From positions 1 through 64,000 of the forward strand of contig NZ_JAAVTX010000006.1 of NCBI RefSeq assembly GCF_012163145.1: 64,000 nucleotides of DNA, in the 5' to 3' direction. Position 1 is the first letter of the stretch, and each line of letters starts with the position of its first letter. The stretch is from Falsiroseomonas frigidaquae (GTDB lineage: Bacteria > Pseudomonadota > Alphaproteobacteria > Acetobacterales > Acetobacteraceae). Below the pieces are notes generated by a model. That model was not told the origin of the DNA and searched no databases. It worked only from the letters and a program-made list of their open reading frames with translations. Position numbers and translations under genes: made by a program. This document shows, in pieces, positions 42,519 to 51,402 of this stretch.

Positions 42519-43469
42519 ATGAGCAATTCGGCGCTCCGGTGGGCGCGCGCGTCGCGCGGCCTCACGCCTGCACAAAAATTCGTTCTCCTCGTCTTGGCCG
42601 ATGCAGCGCGGGAGCCGTCGAAGGACGGCGCGGGCCGGGAGGACGACTACACCTGTTGGATTGCCGCTGCCGCCATCGCGGAGGAGACCGGCCTTTCCGA
42701 CCGGGGGGTCCGCGATGCGCTGCACGACTTGATCGAGGCCGGCGCGATTCGCGGCGTCATGAGCAGGGGCGTGCACCCGCGCTGGACCCTCGTGGTGGAG
42801 AACAAAGGCACGACGTTCGCGAAAAAGCGGAACGGGGTTCCGGTTCAGAAGCGCAGCCACAGGCCGGCAAATCGGCCCCTGCCGTCGACCGAAGATCGGA
42901 ACCCGGTTCCGGACGAGGATCGGAACCTCGTTCCGAACCAAAATCGGAACAGCATTCCTTTTGAACCGGAACCGGATTCCGTGAAATCGGAACCACGTTC
43001 CCTGAGATCGGAACCGGGTTCCCATAAACCCTCTAGAACCCTTACTGAACCCTCATCTAACCCAAAGGCGCGCGAGGCGCGCGCTGCGGTGGTGGTGGAC
43101 CTGCCGGCCTGGCTGTCTCCCGAGCACTGGGACGCCTGGTGCCGGCACCGTCGAGGCAAGCACTGGACCCAGGAAGCCGCGGTGCTTTCCATCCGCGAGT
43201 TGGGCAAGCATCGCGAAGACGGCCACGACCCAGCCGACGTGATCGCCCACTCAATCGCCAGCGGGTACCGCGGCCTCTTCGCCCCCAACCGCCGCGCTGC
43301 AGCGGCAGGCAGCGGCGCATCGGGGCTTAACCAATCACGTTACCGGAACAAACAGGCAACGCCGGCGAGCGCCTTCACCGCCATGAGGGAAATGGCCGAG
43401 GCCAGTTCTCCGGCCGGCGGTGGCGAGCGGCCGCGGCACGAGATCGATGGGGACTTCGAGGCCAGATGA
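42519..43469 (+). CDS. Replication-initiator-like protein (lambda O-like layout)
   Basis: The product is 316 residues: an N-terminal winged helix-turn-helix (about 10-100, L-T-P-A-Q-K-F-V-L-L-V-L-A...A-A-I-A-E-E-T-G-L-S-D-R-G-V-R), a linker (about 104-170) encoded by repeated dyads, and a C-terminal helical part. The dyads are read in two frames (R-N-P-V-P, R-N-L-V-P, R-N-S-I-P and then E-P-E-P-D-S, E-P-R-S-L), so they matter as DNA. By analogy with lambda O the protein would bind them to start replication. The ATG at 42519 gives the helix-turn-helix start. Confidence 0.78.
   Translation: MSNSALRWARASRGLTPAQKFVLLVLADAAREPSKDGAGREDDYTCWIAAAAIAEETGLSDRGVRDALHDLIEAGAIRGVMSRGVHPRWTLVVENKGTTFAKKRNGVPVQKRSHRPANRPLPSTEDRNPVPDEDRNLVPNQNRNSIPFEPEPDSVKSEPRSLRSEPGSHKPSRTLTEPSSNPKAREARAAVVVDLPAWLSPEHWDAWCRHRRGKHWTQEAAVLSIRELGKHREDGHDPADVIAHSIASGYRGLFAPNRRAAAAGSGASGLNQSRYRNKQATPASAFTAMREMAEASSPAGGGERPRHEIDGDFEAR
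42829..43064. repeat. Iteron array and AT-richer repeats: candidate replication origin
   Basis: Seven dyads GGAAC-N3-(G/A)TTCC start at 42829, 42898, 42922, 42946, 42968, 42989 and 43010. After the first, spacings are 24, 24, 22, 21 and 21 bp, about two helical turns. Four AACCC(T/A) repeats follow at 43027, 43037, 43048 and 43059 (10-11 bp apart) in an AT-richer stretch. Iterons inside the initiator gene followed by an unwinding region is the lambda ori plan. Confidence 0.8.
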
Positions 43470-44230
43470 ACCAGATCGCACCCATCCGCCCGGGCGCCAG
43501 TACCGAACCGCTACCGGAGGCGCCGCCGCGGATTGCTCCCATGTCGCAGGCAGCGGAGGAAGCCGTTTCGCTAGCTGTATCAGCGCGCGAGGCCAGGCCC
43601 GACAACGATGCGCCGCGCCTCGCTGCTGGCCAGGTCGCGGTGGTCCAGGAGGAGATCTCGAAACGCCTGGCGGCGCTCGAGCGAGCCCTCTCCGGCGGCT
43701 GCGACGATCCGACCATCAATTCGTGGCTGATGATTTGCGCCGGGATGATTGGCCACCCGCGCGACCCGGACGAAATGCGGATACGCTTCACCGCGCTACG
43801 CGCCGCGCTGCGCGAGCTCCCCCGGCGGTGCTTCACGCTTCGATCCGCCAAGGCGGTCGCCGCAGCCCATAAATGGTTTCCGGGCCTTCACGAGATGCTC
43901 GCCATCCTGACGCCCGAAACCGATGACCTGCGCCGCGAGCGCGCCAGGCTGCATGCCGCCATGAACACCTTCCGCGCCGGCCCGGCCGAGCCGCCCGCCA
44001 CGCCGGCAGAGCGGGAGGCGATGGCAGCCGCGGCACGCGCGCGCGTGGCGGAGCTGCTGGCCAGCTCGCGCGAAGACAGGGCGCGGCCCGGTGGCGATCG
44101 GCCGCTGCATTATTCTCCGGAAGCTCTTTTGGCCCACTATCAGCGCACCGCTTCCGGTGGTGGCCCGTTCGCCAAAATCGCGGCGTTCCGCGTGCAGCAT
44201 TTGCGCCGACAACTCGGCAAAGATGAGTGA
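43466..44230 (+). CDS. Hypothetical replication-associated protein
   Basis: The product is 254 residues, starting at an ATGA overlap with the initiator-like gene. The central part (I-N-S-W-L-M-I-C-A-G-M-I-G...C-F-T-L-R-S-A-K-A-V-A-A-A-H-K-W-F-P-G-L-H-E-M-L) is helical and basic. In lambda-like modules the gene after O is the helicase loader P, so a loader role is suggested by position and size only. I see no Walker motifs. Confidence 0.6.
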   Translation: MNQIAPIRPGASTEPLPEAPPRIAPMSQAAEEAVSLAVSAREARPDNDAPRLAAGQVAVVQEEISKRLAALERALSGGCDDPTINSWLMICAGMIGHPRDPDEMRIRFTALRAALRELPRRCFTLRSAKAVAAAHKWFPGLHEMLAILTPETDDLRRERARLHAAMNTFRAGPAEPPATPAEREAMAAAARARVAELLASSREDRARPGGDRPLHYSPEALLAHYQRTASGGGPFAKIAAFRVQHLRRQLGKDE

Positions 44231-44630
44231 CGAAGCGGCAGCCGCCGGCGACGTGGCGCCACCGCCGGGATCGGCCCTGGCGCGAGCGCTGGCGGCGCTG
44301 GCGGCCGCACTGGCCGGTGGTGACGACGCGCAGCGGGCAGCGGTGGAGGCGATGCTCCCGAAGTGGGTATCGCGCGGCGCACGCCTGGATCGACGCGATG
44401 CGGCGATCCGCGACGCGCTTTCTGGCCACCTCCCACGATCGGTGGCGGCGAAGGCCCTGGAGGCCGAGCTCAGGCGCGCGTGCACGGTGGCTTCGCCAGG
44501 CCAAGGTGATGCGCGTCGAAAACTTGTAGCTGAGATCCTCGATCTCAACGCCGGCCGCCCGCTGGCTTGGCGCCAGCTTCTGAACATCGCGGCTGCGAAC
44601 CGCACACCGCGTTGCAATAATCTCCCGTAG
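44223..44630 (+). CDS. Hypothetical protein
   Basis: The product is 135 residues, overlapping the previous gene by 8 bp. It is Ala-rich and helical, with a basic central part (K-W-V-S-R-G-A-R-L-D-R-R-D-A-A-I-R) and I-L-D-L-N-A-G-R-P-L-A near the end. Not recognised. It closes the replication-type cluster before the tape-measure gene. Confidence 0.55.
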   Translation: MSDEAAAAGDVAPPPGSALARALAALAAALAGGDDAQRAAVEAMLPKWVSRGARLDRRDAAIRDALSGHLPRSVAAKALEAELRRACTVASPGQGDARRKLVAEILDLNAGRPLAWRQLLNIAAANRTPRCNNLP

Positions 44631-44662
44631 AAATTGCAACAGATGGCGCCGAAACTGTAACC

Positions 44663-47600
44663 ATGAGCGGCAGTCGCAACATCACCTTGAGTCTCAGCGT
44701 GGCCGGGGCGGAAGAAACGCTCCGCAAGCTGCGCGAGCTCGGGCCGGCCGGCGAGGGGGTTCTGAAGCGGCTGGAGGATGCGGCGCAGAAGGCGGCCGGA
44801 CGGGGCGGCCAGACTGGGCTCAGCACGGTATCTGCCGCGGCGACCGAGGCCACCCGGGCGCTGGAAGGCATGGGCAGCCGGCTTGGTCCAATCGGCGGGA
44901 TCCTGTCGTCCATCGGCGTTGGTGGCGCCGCGGCGGCGGCGGCGTTGGCCGGCATCGGTGTTGCCGGGACAGCGGTGGCCCGCGCCGGCGACCAGATGGA
45001 GGCGACGCTGGGTCGGTTGGCCAGCGCGACCGGATCCGTATCGGCAGCGGCCGATGTCTACGACAAGCTCTATCGGATCAGCCTGCAGACCGGCGTCAGC
45101 ATCGGCGACAGCGCGGGGGCGTTCCAGCGCTTCGCCATCGCAGGGCGCGAGATCGGGGCGACGAACGAGCAGGTCCTCAAGCTGGTCCAGACCATCCAGC
45201 AGGCCGGCCGCATCGCCGGCGCATCCACCCAGGAGACACAGTCCGCGACGCAGCAGCTGGGCCAGGCGCTGGCTTCCGGAGTTCTGCAGGGCGACGAGTT
45301 GCGCTCCATCCTGGAGAACATGCCGAACCTGGCGGTGGCGCTGGCGCGCGAACTGGGTGTCGGCGTGGGCGAACTGCGCCGGATGGGCAGCGAAGGCCAG
45401 CTCACGGCCGATCGCGTCATGCCGGCGCTCCTTCGCTCCGCCGAAGGCATCAACGAGGAGTTCGGCAAGCTGCCGCCGACCATGGAACGCGGGTTTCAGG
45501 CGCTGGGCACAGCGACGACCCGTTTCCTGGCCGACCTCGACCAGGCCCTGGGCCTATCGCAGGGGATCGCGCGCACGCTGACCGGCGCGGCCAGCGCCAT
45601 CGACGCGGTGCGCCGCGGGCTGCTGCCCACCGCCGGCGAGCGAGCCACCAATGATGTGGCAGGATCCGAGGCTCGCGTCTCGGAACTCCGCCGCCAGCTT
45701 GAGCAGTTCGAGCCTGGGCTGAGGTCGCAGCAGCAGCGCGGCAGCATCCGGTCCGAACTGGTGGGCGTCGCCGCTTCGCAGACCGGATCGGATCGCCGAG
45801 CCGAACTTCAGGCGCAGCTCGAGCAGGAGCTGGAAGTGCTGGCCACGGCGCAGGTGCGCGCCCTGGCAATCCAGCAGGAAGGGGACCTCCGCGCCTTCAA
45901 CGAGGCGGTCGAGGCCGGGGAGCGGCGTACCGCCTCCAGGCGCCAGCAACTCGACCAAGGCCTGGAGGCGTTGCGTTCGTCCTATGACAAGGAACGCACG
46001 ATCCGTGCGACGCACGAGCGCGCGGTCTCCGCCATCAACGAGCAGCTGGAGCGTGGCGCGATCAACCAGGCTGAGGCTCAGCGCCTCACCGCCGCGGCCG
46101 ACCGCGAGCGCGCTGATGCGCTGAAGTCGCTGGAGGAGCGGGGGCGAGGCGCGGCCAGGGCGCTGCAGGACGTCAACCGCTCCATCTACGAGGCATCCTC
46201 CGACCCGAACCAGACCGTTTTCCCGGTCAGCGCGGTTCAGCCTTCGCTGGACCGGATGACGGCGGCGCGGCGCGCCGCAGATGAGCGGGCGCAGGAGCAG
46301 CGCAGCCAGAACGAGCAGCGGTTCCTCGAGCGCCAGGCGCAGGACAACAAGCGGACCACCGACGACATCGTGCGGTACGGCGCCGAGGCGTTTGCCGACA
46401 TGTACGACCAGAACGGCCGCGGCTTCGCTGGCCTGATGGACAGCATGTGGGCGACGTTCAGGCGGACCATTGCGAGGATGGCTGCCGAGGCGCTGATCCG
46501 ACCGATCGTGCAGCCCATCGTGGCCGCGTTCGCAGGTGGCGGTGGCGGTGCTGGTCTATCCGCCTTGGGCGGCGTCTCTGCCGGCGGTGGTGGCGCCGCA
46601 GGCGGCATGCTCGGCAGCCTGTCGAACCTCTACTCGCTCGGCAGCAGCGCATACAGCGCCTACACGGGCGCAAGCGCGACTGGAATCGCGGCCGGCATCA
46701 ACAGCCTCGGCGTCAGCAGCGGTCTGTTCGGTAACGGCGTCGCGGTCTCGACAGGCGCGAACGGGATGCTACTCGGCGGCGGAGCTGCCTCGAGCGGTGC
46801 GGTCTCCCAGGCGGGGTTGTTCGGTTCCACCACCGCCTCAGCGGCGCTCGGCGGCATCGGCCTGGGATTTGCAGGCGGCTCGCTGCTGGGCGGGTACCTG
46901 GCGGGGGACAGCGAGGCGCGCCAGACCAACGCCCAGATCGGCGCCGGCGCCGGGTCCATTGCTGGCTTCGCCATCGGGACCATGCTCGGCGGCCCGGTTC
47001 TCGGCGCGATCCTCGGCGGCCTGATGGGCGGCGGCGCCGGCGGCCTGATCGGCCCGGGCCCCAAGACCAACGCCTATGGCTACACGCTGACGAGCCAGAA
47101 CGGCATGTTCGGTCTCGACCCGCTTTCCATGACCGGTGACGGCCTGGAAGGCGAGGAGGCTTATGCCCAGGCGCAGCAGTACCTGGCCCAGGCCAATGCC
47201 CGCCTGTACGGGGCCGGCATTTCGGTCAACGACAACCGGCGCGCCATCACGGCCGGCGGCGTGCGGCCTACCGACGGCAGCCAGGACGCGAGCTTTGCTG
47301 AGGCGATCAACCGCTTCAGCTTCTCGTCGCAGAACGAGAATGTCCAGACCGCGCTGAACACCATCACAGGCGGCGTGGATGCGGCGGTCGCGTCCGCGGA
47401 GTTCGTCACCGGCACATACGAAGCAATGCTTCGGCTCCGCGAGCCTGTCTCGGCGTTCGACGCCGCGGTCCAGCAGATCACGGGCACCTTTGGTCCAGCG
47501 ATCGAGCAGGCCCGCAACTATGGGCTGGCCACGGCCGAGCTGGAGGCGATCCAGGCTGAGCAGGTCGCCAAGGTGATCGCGGACCGCAACGCGGCGTACC

Positions 47601-48301
47601 AGGCGCTGAACGACAACATCACGGTCGAGTTCTTCCGTGCCATCGGCCGAGACGTCGAGGCGGCGCTGCTCGAATTCGACATGCAGGCGGCCGCAAACCT
47701 GCGCCAGACCCGCGACGCGCTGGAGAGCATGGCGGCGTCCAGCGAGGATACGGCGACGCAGCTTGCCCGTCTGGAAGAGGTGCAGGCCCTCCAGCGCGCG
47801 AAGATCCAGGCCGACGCATCGGCGCCGCCCTCCACTGGGGCTACCGTGGACACAGCGGGCGACCGCGCCGCCCGAGGGCTCATGGAACAGCTGACCTTCG
47901 GTGGGCTTGGAGGCTTGTCCCCGGAGGCTCAGACCACCGCAGCAAGGCAGGCTCTGGAGGCCGCGCGGCAGGCAGTCATGGCCGATCCGTCGAGCGCCAA
48001 CGTCACGGAGTTCAGCCGGGTCGCGCAATCGACCCTTGGCGTGATCCGCGGCATCGAGGGCACCACCAGCAGCTTCGGCTCTCTCACCGGCCTGGTTTCC
48101 GACACCATCCGTACCGTGGCGCCGAACGCTGACGTCGCGAACCTCGGCAGCGTCGTCGACGCCACGGTCCAGGGCGCGAATGTCGTGGCCGATGCAGTCC
48201 TGAGCAGCGGCGGCGCGACCAAGGCGGTGCTGAGTGAATTGCTGATCGGCTTCACCCGCTTGTCGGCGCAGGTCGCCGCGCTTGCCGCGCGAGCCGCATA
48301 A
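44663..48301 (+). CDS. Phage tail tape-measure protein
   Basis: The product is 1212 residues. An N-terminal tape-measure domain (about 85-280) carries G-V-S-I-G-D-S-A-G-A-F-Q-R-F and L-A-S-G-V-L-Q-G-D-E-L-R-S-I-L-E-N-M-P typical of TMP_3. Long helical and coiled stretches follow, then two Gly-rich hydrophobic parts (about 620-680 and 730-800) and a helical end. It would set tail length and help DNA passage. It is intact, although most structural genes are missing. Confidence 0.92.
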   Translation: MSGSRNITLSLSVAGAEETLRKLRELGPAGEGVLKRLEDAAQKAAGRGGQTGLSTVSAAATEATRALEGMGSRLGPIGGILSSIGVGGAAAAAALAGIGVAGTAVARAGDQMEATLGRLASATGSVSAAADVYDKLYRISLQTGVSIGDSAGAFQRFAIAGREIGATNEQVLKLVQTIQQAGRIAGASTQETQSATQQLGQALASGVLQGDELRSILENMPNLAVALARELGVGVGELRRMGSEGQLTADRVMPALLRSAEGINEEFGKLPPTMERGFQALGTATTRFLADLDQALGLSQGIARTLTGAASAIDAVRRGLLPTAGERATNDVAGSEARVSELRRQLEQFEPGLRSQQQRGSIRSELVGVAASQTGSDRRAELQAQLEQELEVLATAQVRALAIQQEGDLRAFNEAVEAGERRTASRRQQLDQGLEALRSSYDKERTIRATHERAVSAINEQLERGAINQAEAQRLTAAADRERADALKSLEERGRGAARALQDVNRSIYEASSDPNQTVFPVSAVQPSLDRMTAARRAADERAQEQRSQNEQRFLERQAQDNKRTTDDIVRYGAEAFADMYDQNGRGFAGLMDSMWATFRRTIARMAAEALIRPIVQPIVAAFAGGGGGAGLSALGGVSAGGGGAAGGMLGSLSNLYSLGSSAYSAYTGASATGIAAGINSLGVSSGLFGNGVAVSTGANGMLLGGGAASSGAVSQAGLFGSTTASAALGGIGLGFAGGSLLGGYLAGDSEARQTNAQIGAGAGSIAGFAIGTMLGGPVLGAILGGLMGGGAGGLIGPGPKTNAYGYTLTSQNGMFGLDPLSMTGDGLEGEEAYAQAQQYLAQANARLYGAGISVNDNRRAITAGGVRPTDGSQDASFAEAINRFSFSSQNENVQTALNTITGGVDAAVASAEFVTGTYEAMLRLREPVSAFDAAVQQITGTFGPAIEQARNYGLATAELEAIQAEQVAKVIADRNAAYQALNDNITVEFFRAIGRDVEAALLEFDMQAAANLRQTRDALESMAASSEDTATQLARLEEVQALQRAKIQADASAPPSTGATVDTAGDRAARGLMEQLTFGGLGGLSPEAQTTAARQALEAARQAVMADPSSANVTEFSRVAQSTLGVIRGIEGTTSSFGSLTGLVSDTIRTVAPNADVANLGSVVDATVQGANVVADAVLSSGGATKAVLSELLIGFTRLSAQVAALAARAA

Positions 48302-48403
48302 CATGGCGGCCGTGGCGTACCCGCTGCAACATCGACGTCAGGGGACATTGAAGCTGCCGAGGCAGATCAAGGCGCTCGTGATGTGTTGGAAGGAGCTGGC
48401 CCG

Positions 48404-48772
48404 ATGACGCCGGACGAAGCCGCCTTGCTCGGTGCGCAATGCGATGCGATCCGCGGCATTATCGTCAGGGCGCTTTCCCAACTTGAGCCTTCACGCGTCG
48501 AGCTGAGTCGACTCCTTGAGCTGATCCCGGACAAGGAATGCCCGGGCGCCCTGCGCATCCGCCTGATGCTCATGGAGCTTCGCGCCGTAGCCGCGGAGAC
48601 CATCGTGCAGGGCGTGGCGCAGCATGCCGCCGCCCTCAGCTCGGCAGGCACGGCAGCCGCCAGCAAGTCAGCCGGATCGGGCGCGCAGGTTCTGCCATTC
48701 CGTCCCTTCCTCGTGCCGGCCTCTGTAACCCCCAGCCAGTCCGAGATATCGGAAACGAGGCCCGGCGCGTGA
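48404..48772 (+). CDS. Hypothetical tail-module protein
   Basis: The product is 122 residues with GGAAGGAGC upstream. Helical N-terminus (A-L-L-G-A-Q-C-D-A-I-R-G-I-I-V-R-A-L) and a Ser/Ala/Pro-rich end. Not recognised. It follows the tape-measure gene and overlaps the next start. Confidence 0.55.
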   Translation: MTPDEAALLGAQCDAIRGIIVRALSQLEPSRVELSRLLELIPDKECPGALRIRLMLMELRAVAAETIVQGVAQHAAALSSAGTAAASKSAGSGAQVLPFRPFLVPASVTPSQSEISETRPGA

Positions 48773-49176
48773 TGCAGGTAATTTCCGCCGCGCAGCACCA
48801 GAGGCCAGTTGCGCGCCTGGTCGTGGTGCGGAACGGCAGGCCGTTGCCACATGGCGAGTTGAGTGCATTGCGCCGACCCAGGCAGGTGGTCACCGTCGCC
48901 GATGACGTCACGCGCTGCGTAGGGCCGTCCGGCTTCAGTGGCGCACTCGATCTTGTGCACTGGGCCAGCGCGGTGGTGGTGACGACGCACATTGGCACCG
49001 ATGCCGACCGCGCGCTGATTGTAGCGCAGGCGCGCCGGCGCCCGCGGGTCCTGGTCGTGATGACGCGCCCGGAACAGGTGCAGTCCTGGCACGACTACGT
49101 AAACGGCCGGTTTCCGCGCAAGCCGATCACCCTCCGCACCTGCTCCGCAGTGGGTGCCGATTCAGCGAAGACGTGA
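48772..49176 (+). CDS. Hypothetical tail-module protein
   Basis: The product is 134 residues; ATG 48772 or GTG 48769 (GTGA overlap) starts it. Alternating strands (A-R-L-V-V-V-R-N-G-R-P, V-V-T-V-A-D-D-V-T) suggest a small beta-rich protein. Not recognised. Confidence 0.55.
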   Translation: MQVISAAQHQRPVARLVVVRNGRPLPHGELSALRRPRQVVTVADDVTRCVGPSGFSGALDLVHWASAVVVTTHIGTDADRALIVAQARRRPRVLVVMTRPEQVQSWHDYVNGRFPRKPITLRTCSAVGADSAKT

Positions 49177-49191
49177 GCGAAGGAGAAGGTG

Positions 49192-49488
49192 ATGCTCGAC
49201 GTAGACCGGCTGGCCACGGAAATGGTCAATGGCTGTCAGATACTGCTCGAGAAGCAGATGGGCCCGCTTCGCGAGCAGATGGCCGCCGCCGAGGCACGCA
49301 TGACCAGATTAGAAGAAGACCAACTCCGGTTCTCGGGTACGTGGCAGGCATCCGCGAAGTATCGACGTGGCGACCTGGTGACCCATCAGGGAGGACTCTG
49401 GTTCTGCTGCGCCGCCAGCGAAGGCACGAGGCCCGGCGAGGCGTCCGGCGGCTGGCAGTTGGCCGTCAAGCGCGGCGCAGCCGAATGA
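49192..49488 (+). CDS. Phage protein with a carbohydrate-binding-like C-terminus
   Basis: The product is 98 residues. An N-terminal coiled coil (about 15-48) is followed by F-S-G-T-W-Q-A-S-A-K-Y-R-R-G-D-L-V-T-H-Q-G-G-L-W-F, the W...Y..G..V...G..W pattern of small chitin-binding-like modules on phage tail or baseplate proteins. The ATG at 49192 follows AGGAGAAGG. Its stop overlaps the ClpP-like gene start (ATGA). Confidence 0.7.
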   Translation: MLDVDRLATEMVNGCQILLEKQMGPLREQMAAAEARMTRLEEDQLRFSGTWQASAKYRRGDLVTHQGGLWFCCAASEGTRPGEASGGWQLAVKRGAAE

Positions 49489-50552
49489 CCGATACGGCGG
49501 CAATGATCGCGCAAGTCAGGCAGCGGTCGAAATCCGCAGCCTTGGATCATCTCCCCGCCCTGCAGCGTTGGAGCGCCACAACGGTAGGCATCCTGCACAA
49601 CGGGCTGCAAACAGTCGTGCAGGCATACAGCGGGGATCGAATTTCCGACACCTACGCAAGCCCCTCGGTCCGCTCCCTGCTGGGTTGCCTGCTGGATGCG
49701 GCCGACCTTCAAGCTGAAATCGCTCAGCGGATCGACGCGGAGACGAGCGCGCTTGCCGCGGCTTCGGTTGGCCTCATTGCGGCGGAGGCCGATTGCCGAC
49801 GCAGCCGGCGCTCCGAGACCGCCTCGTGGCCAGACGAGCAGCAAAACGAAGCGGCGTTGCAGGCCTACTTCACGGCCCTGCCGCAGTTGCCCGCACAAGC
49901 CGCGATGCCGGGCACTCTCGGCGGCTTGGTTGAGGCAGCCGATGAGGCGGCGCGCTCGCTGCTGCGCCGCCGCCTCAACAGCCGCCTGGTCGCCCGCCAA
50001 GCCCCAGCCGAGCCGCCCATTCTGGTGCGGTTGCATGGCGGCATCGGCCCCGCCGCGTTCTCCGCCGCGACGATTGAGGCGATCCTTGATCGTCATCCAG
50101 GCCGAGCCATCGTGCTTGACATCGATTCACTGGGCGGTTCGGTGGCCGAGGAAGACGGCATCTGCGCCGCCATTGCGGCCCACCCGGCAAGGGTTGAAGC
50201 CTACGTTTCGGGACGCTGCGCAAGCGCCGCCACGCTCGTGCTCCTCGCGTGCTATCCGCGCTCCTGCGCTGCAGAGGCCACGTTCATGGTCCATCATCCA
50301 GCGACGGAGACCGCGCTGGTAGGCGCGCGCATGGATGCCGCGTGGCTACGACGGCAGGCGGAGCGCCTTGACGATGGTCAGGCGCACGCGCTGATCACCT
50401 ACGCGACCGAAACCCAGACGCCTCCGGCGATGCTGCGCCTATGGCAGCGGCGCGGCGAGGACTTTTGCTTCAGCGCCGTGGAAGCGAGGCGTTGGGGCTG
50501 GGTTCAGCGCATTGGGGATCGTCCGCACGCGATCGAGGAGCCAACTGCATGA
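49485..50552 (+). CDS. ClpP-like serine protease (phage type)
   Basis: The product is 355 residues. The N-terminal 170 residues are helical and unrecognised. The C-terminal part is ClpP-like: V-L-D-I-D-S-L-G-G-S-V (210-220), nucleophile Ser247 in S-G-R-C-A-S-A-A-T and His270 or His271 in M-V-H-H-P. In phages such proteases mature head proteins and usually sit beside portal genes, none of which is here. The substrate is therefore an open question. Confidence 0.82.
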   Translation: MTDTAAMIAQVRQRSKSAALDHLPALQRWSATTVGILHNGLQTVVQAYSGDRISDTYASPSVRSLLGCLLDAADLQAEIAQRIDAETSALAAASVGLIAAEADCRRSRRSETASWPDEQQNEAALQAYFTALPQLPAQAAMPGTLGGLVEAADEAARSLLRRRLNSRLVARQAPAEPPILVRLHGGIGPAAFSAATIEAILDRHPGRAIVLDIDSLGGSVAEEDGICAAIAAHPARVEAYVSGRCASAATLVLLACYPRSCAAEATFMVHHPATETALVGARMDAAWLRRQAERLDDGQAHALITYATETQTPPAMLRLWQRRGEDFCFSAVEARRWGWVQRIGDRPHAIEEPTA

Positions 50553-50722
50553 CCGAGTTTGAAGCCCGTCAGGCCGAGGCCGACAGCGACCGCGCGGCGG
50601 AGGACCGCATCCGGGTGCTTTATGCCGAGTACATCGCCGCCGTTGCGCGGATCCGGAAAGAGCGGGCAGACGCGAAGGAGGCGGCCCACTCCGGCGCGCG
50701 TGGCTGCGGCCACGGACACTGA
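50549..50722 (+). CDS. Small coiled-coil hypothetical protein
   Basis: The product is 57 residues, starting at an ATGA overlap with the protease gene. Charged helical sequence (A-E-A-D-S-D-R-A-A-E-D-R-I-R-V-L-Y-A-E-Y-I) and a His/Gly/Cys tail. Not recognised. Confidence 0.55.
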   Translation: MTEFEARQAEADSDRAAEDRIRVLYAEYIAAVARIRKERADAKEAAHSGARGCGHGH

Positions 50723-50966
50723 GCGCCTCGGGGGCGATGATCGGCTCGGACGTTCGGCTCAGGCTGGCCGACAGCCATCGGCGCAGCCCGGGCGGGCCAG
50801 GCCACATCGGCAGGACTGCCCGCCAGTCCAGATGCGTCGAGCAACGCACCGGGGGGGGTGTCCAAGTCCTGAGACGCCGCAGCGCCGGGACCGCACCCAC
50901 TCCCATTCACAGAATTTTCCGGGCTGTTTGATTTGCGACCCTTTGATTTCGGATAGGACAGAAGTC

Positions 50967-51236
50967 ATGCCACGCGGTGGTGCGCGTCCGGGTGCCGGTC
51001 GCCCGAGGAAGTTCGAAATCACAGGCTGGGCGCGGGCTGCTCCGGCGGCGCCGGCAATGGGCGCCAAGCGGAGAATTCATGCGGGCGATGCCGTCGGCGG
51101 AGGCGCCGGAAGGGGGCCGGATCCCGGGGCCACGGCCGGTAGCCCCACCGCATCTGGTCAGCAATCCGCAGCGCCGCCGCCCGCCTCCATTGGCACTGAC
51201 GATCCGCCGGCGCCCCGGCTCCAGGCCGAAGGGTGA
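50967..51236 (+). pseudogene. Broken terminase-small-subunit-like gene
   Basis: The reading from ATG 50967 begins M-P-R-G-G-A-R-P-G-A-G-R-P-R-K-F-E, the usual N-terminus of a phage small terminase. After about 25 residues it turns Gly/Pro rich, while another frame gives G-E-F-M-R-A-M-P-S-A-E-A-P-E-G (near 51077), like the E-x-M-L-x-V-M-x-D segment of the same family. A frameshift between is likely. No large terminase follows; the right att comes about 165 bp later. Confidence 0.5.
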
Positions 51237-51380
51237 TGCTGCGCCGCAGACGCAGGGCCATGCCTCCGGCCGCCAAGTCGCGCCGCCAGCCGCCGAATCG
51301 CGCCTCCGCCGGATCAGGGCTCGCGCGATTCAGCCGAAACGAAACGCAACTGGTTTCGGCGCCGAAGGATATTCTATGCC

Positions 51381-51402
51381 TTGGGGGTAGGGGGAGGGGT
51401 AG
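51381..51402. repeat. Paired decamers, right end
   Basis: TTGGGGGTAG at 51381-51390 and GGAGGGGTAG at 51393-51402, again 12 bp apart, just inside the right attachment repeat. They match the pair at 35189-35210. Confidence 0.5.

Noticed and set aside
42829-43022. Iteron array as a simple protein repeat
   Set aside because: The DNA unit continues unchanged after the reading frame shifts between units 4 and 5, so the repeat is not explained by protein sequence.
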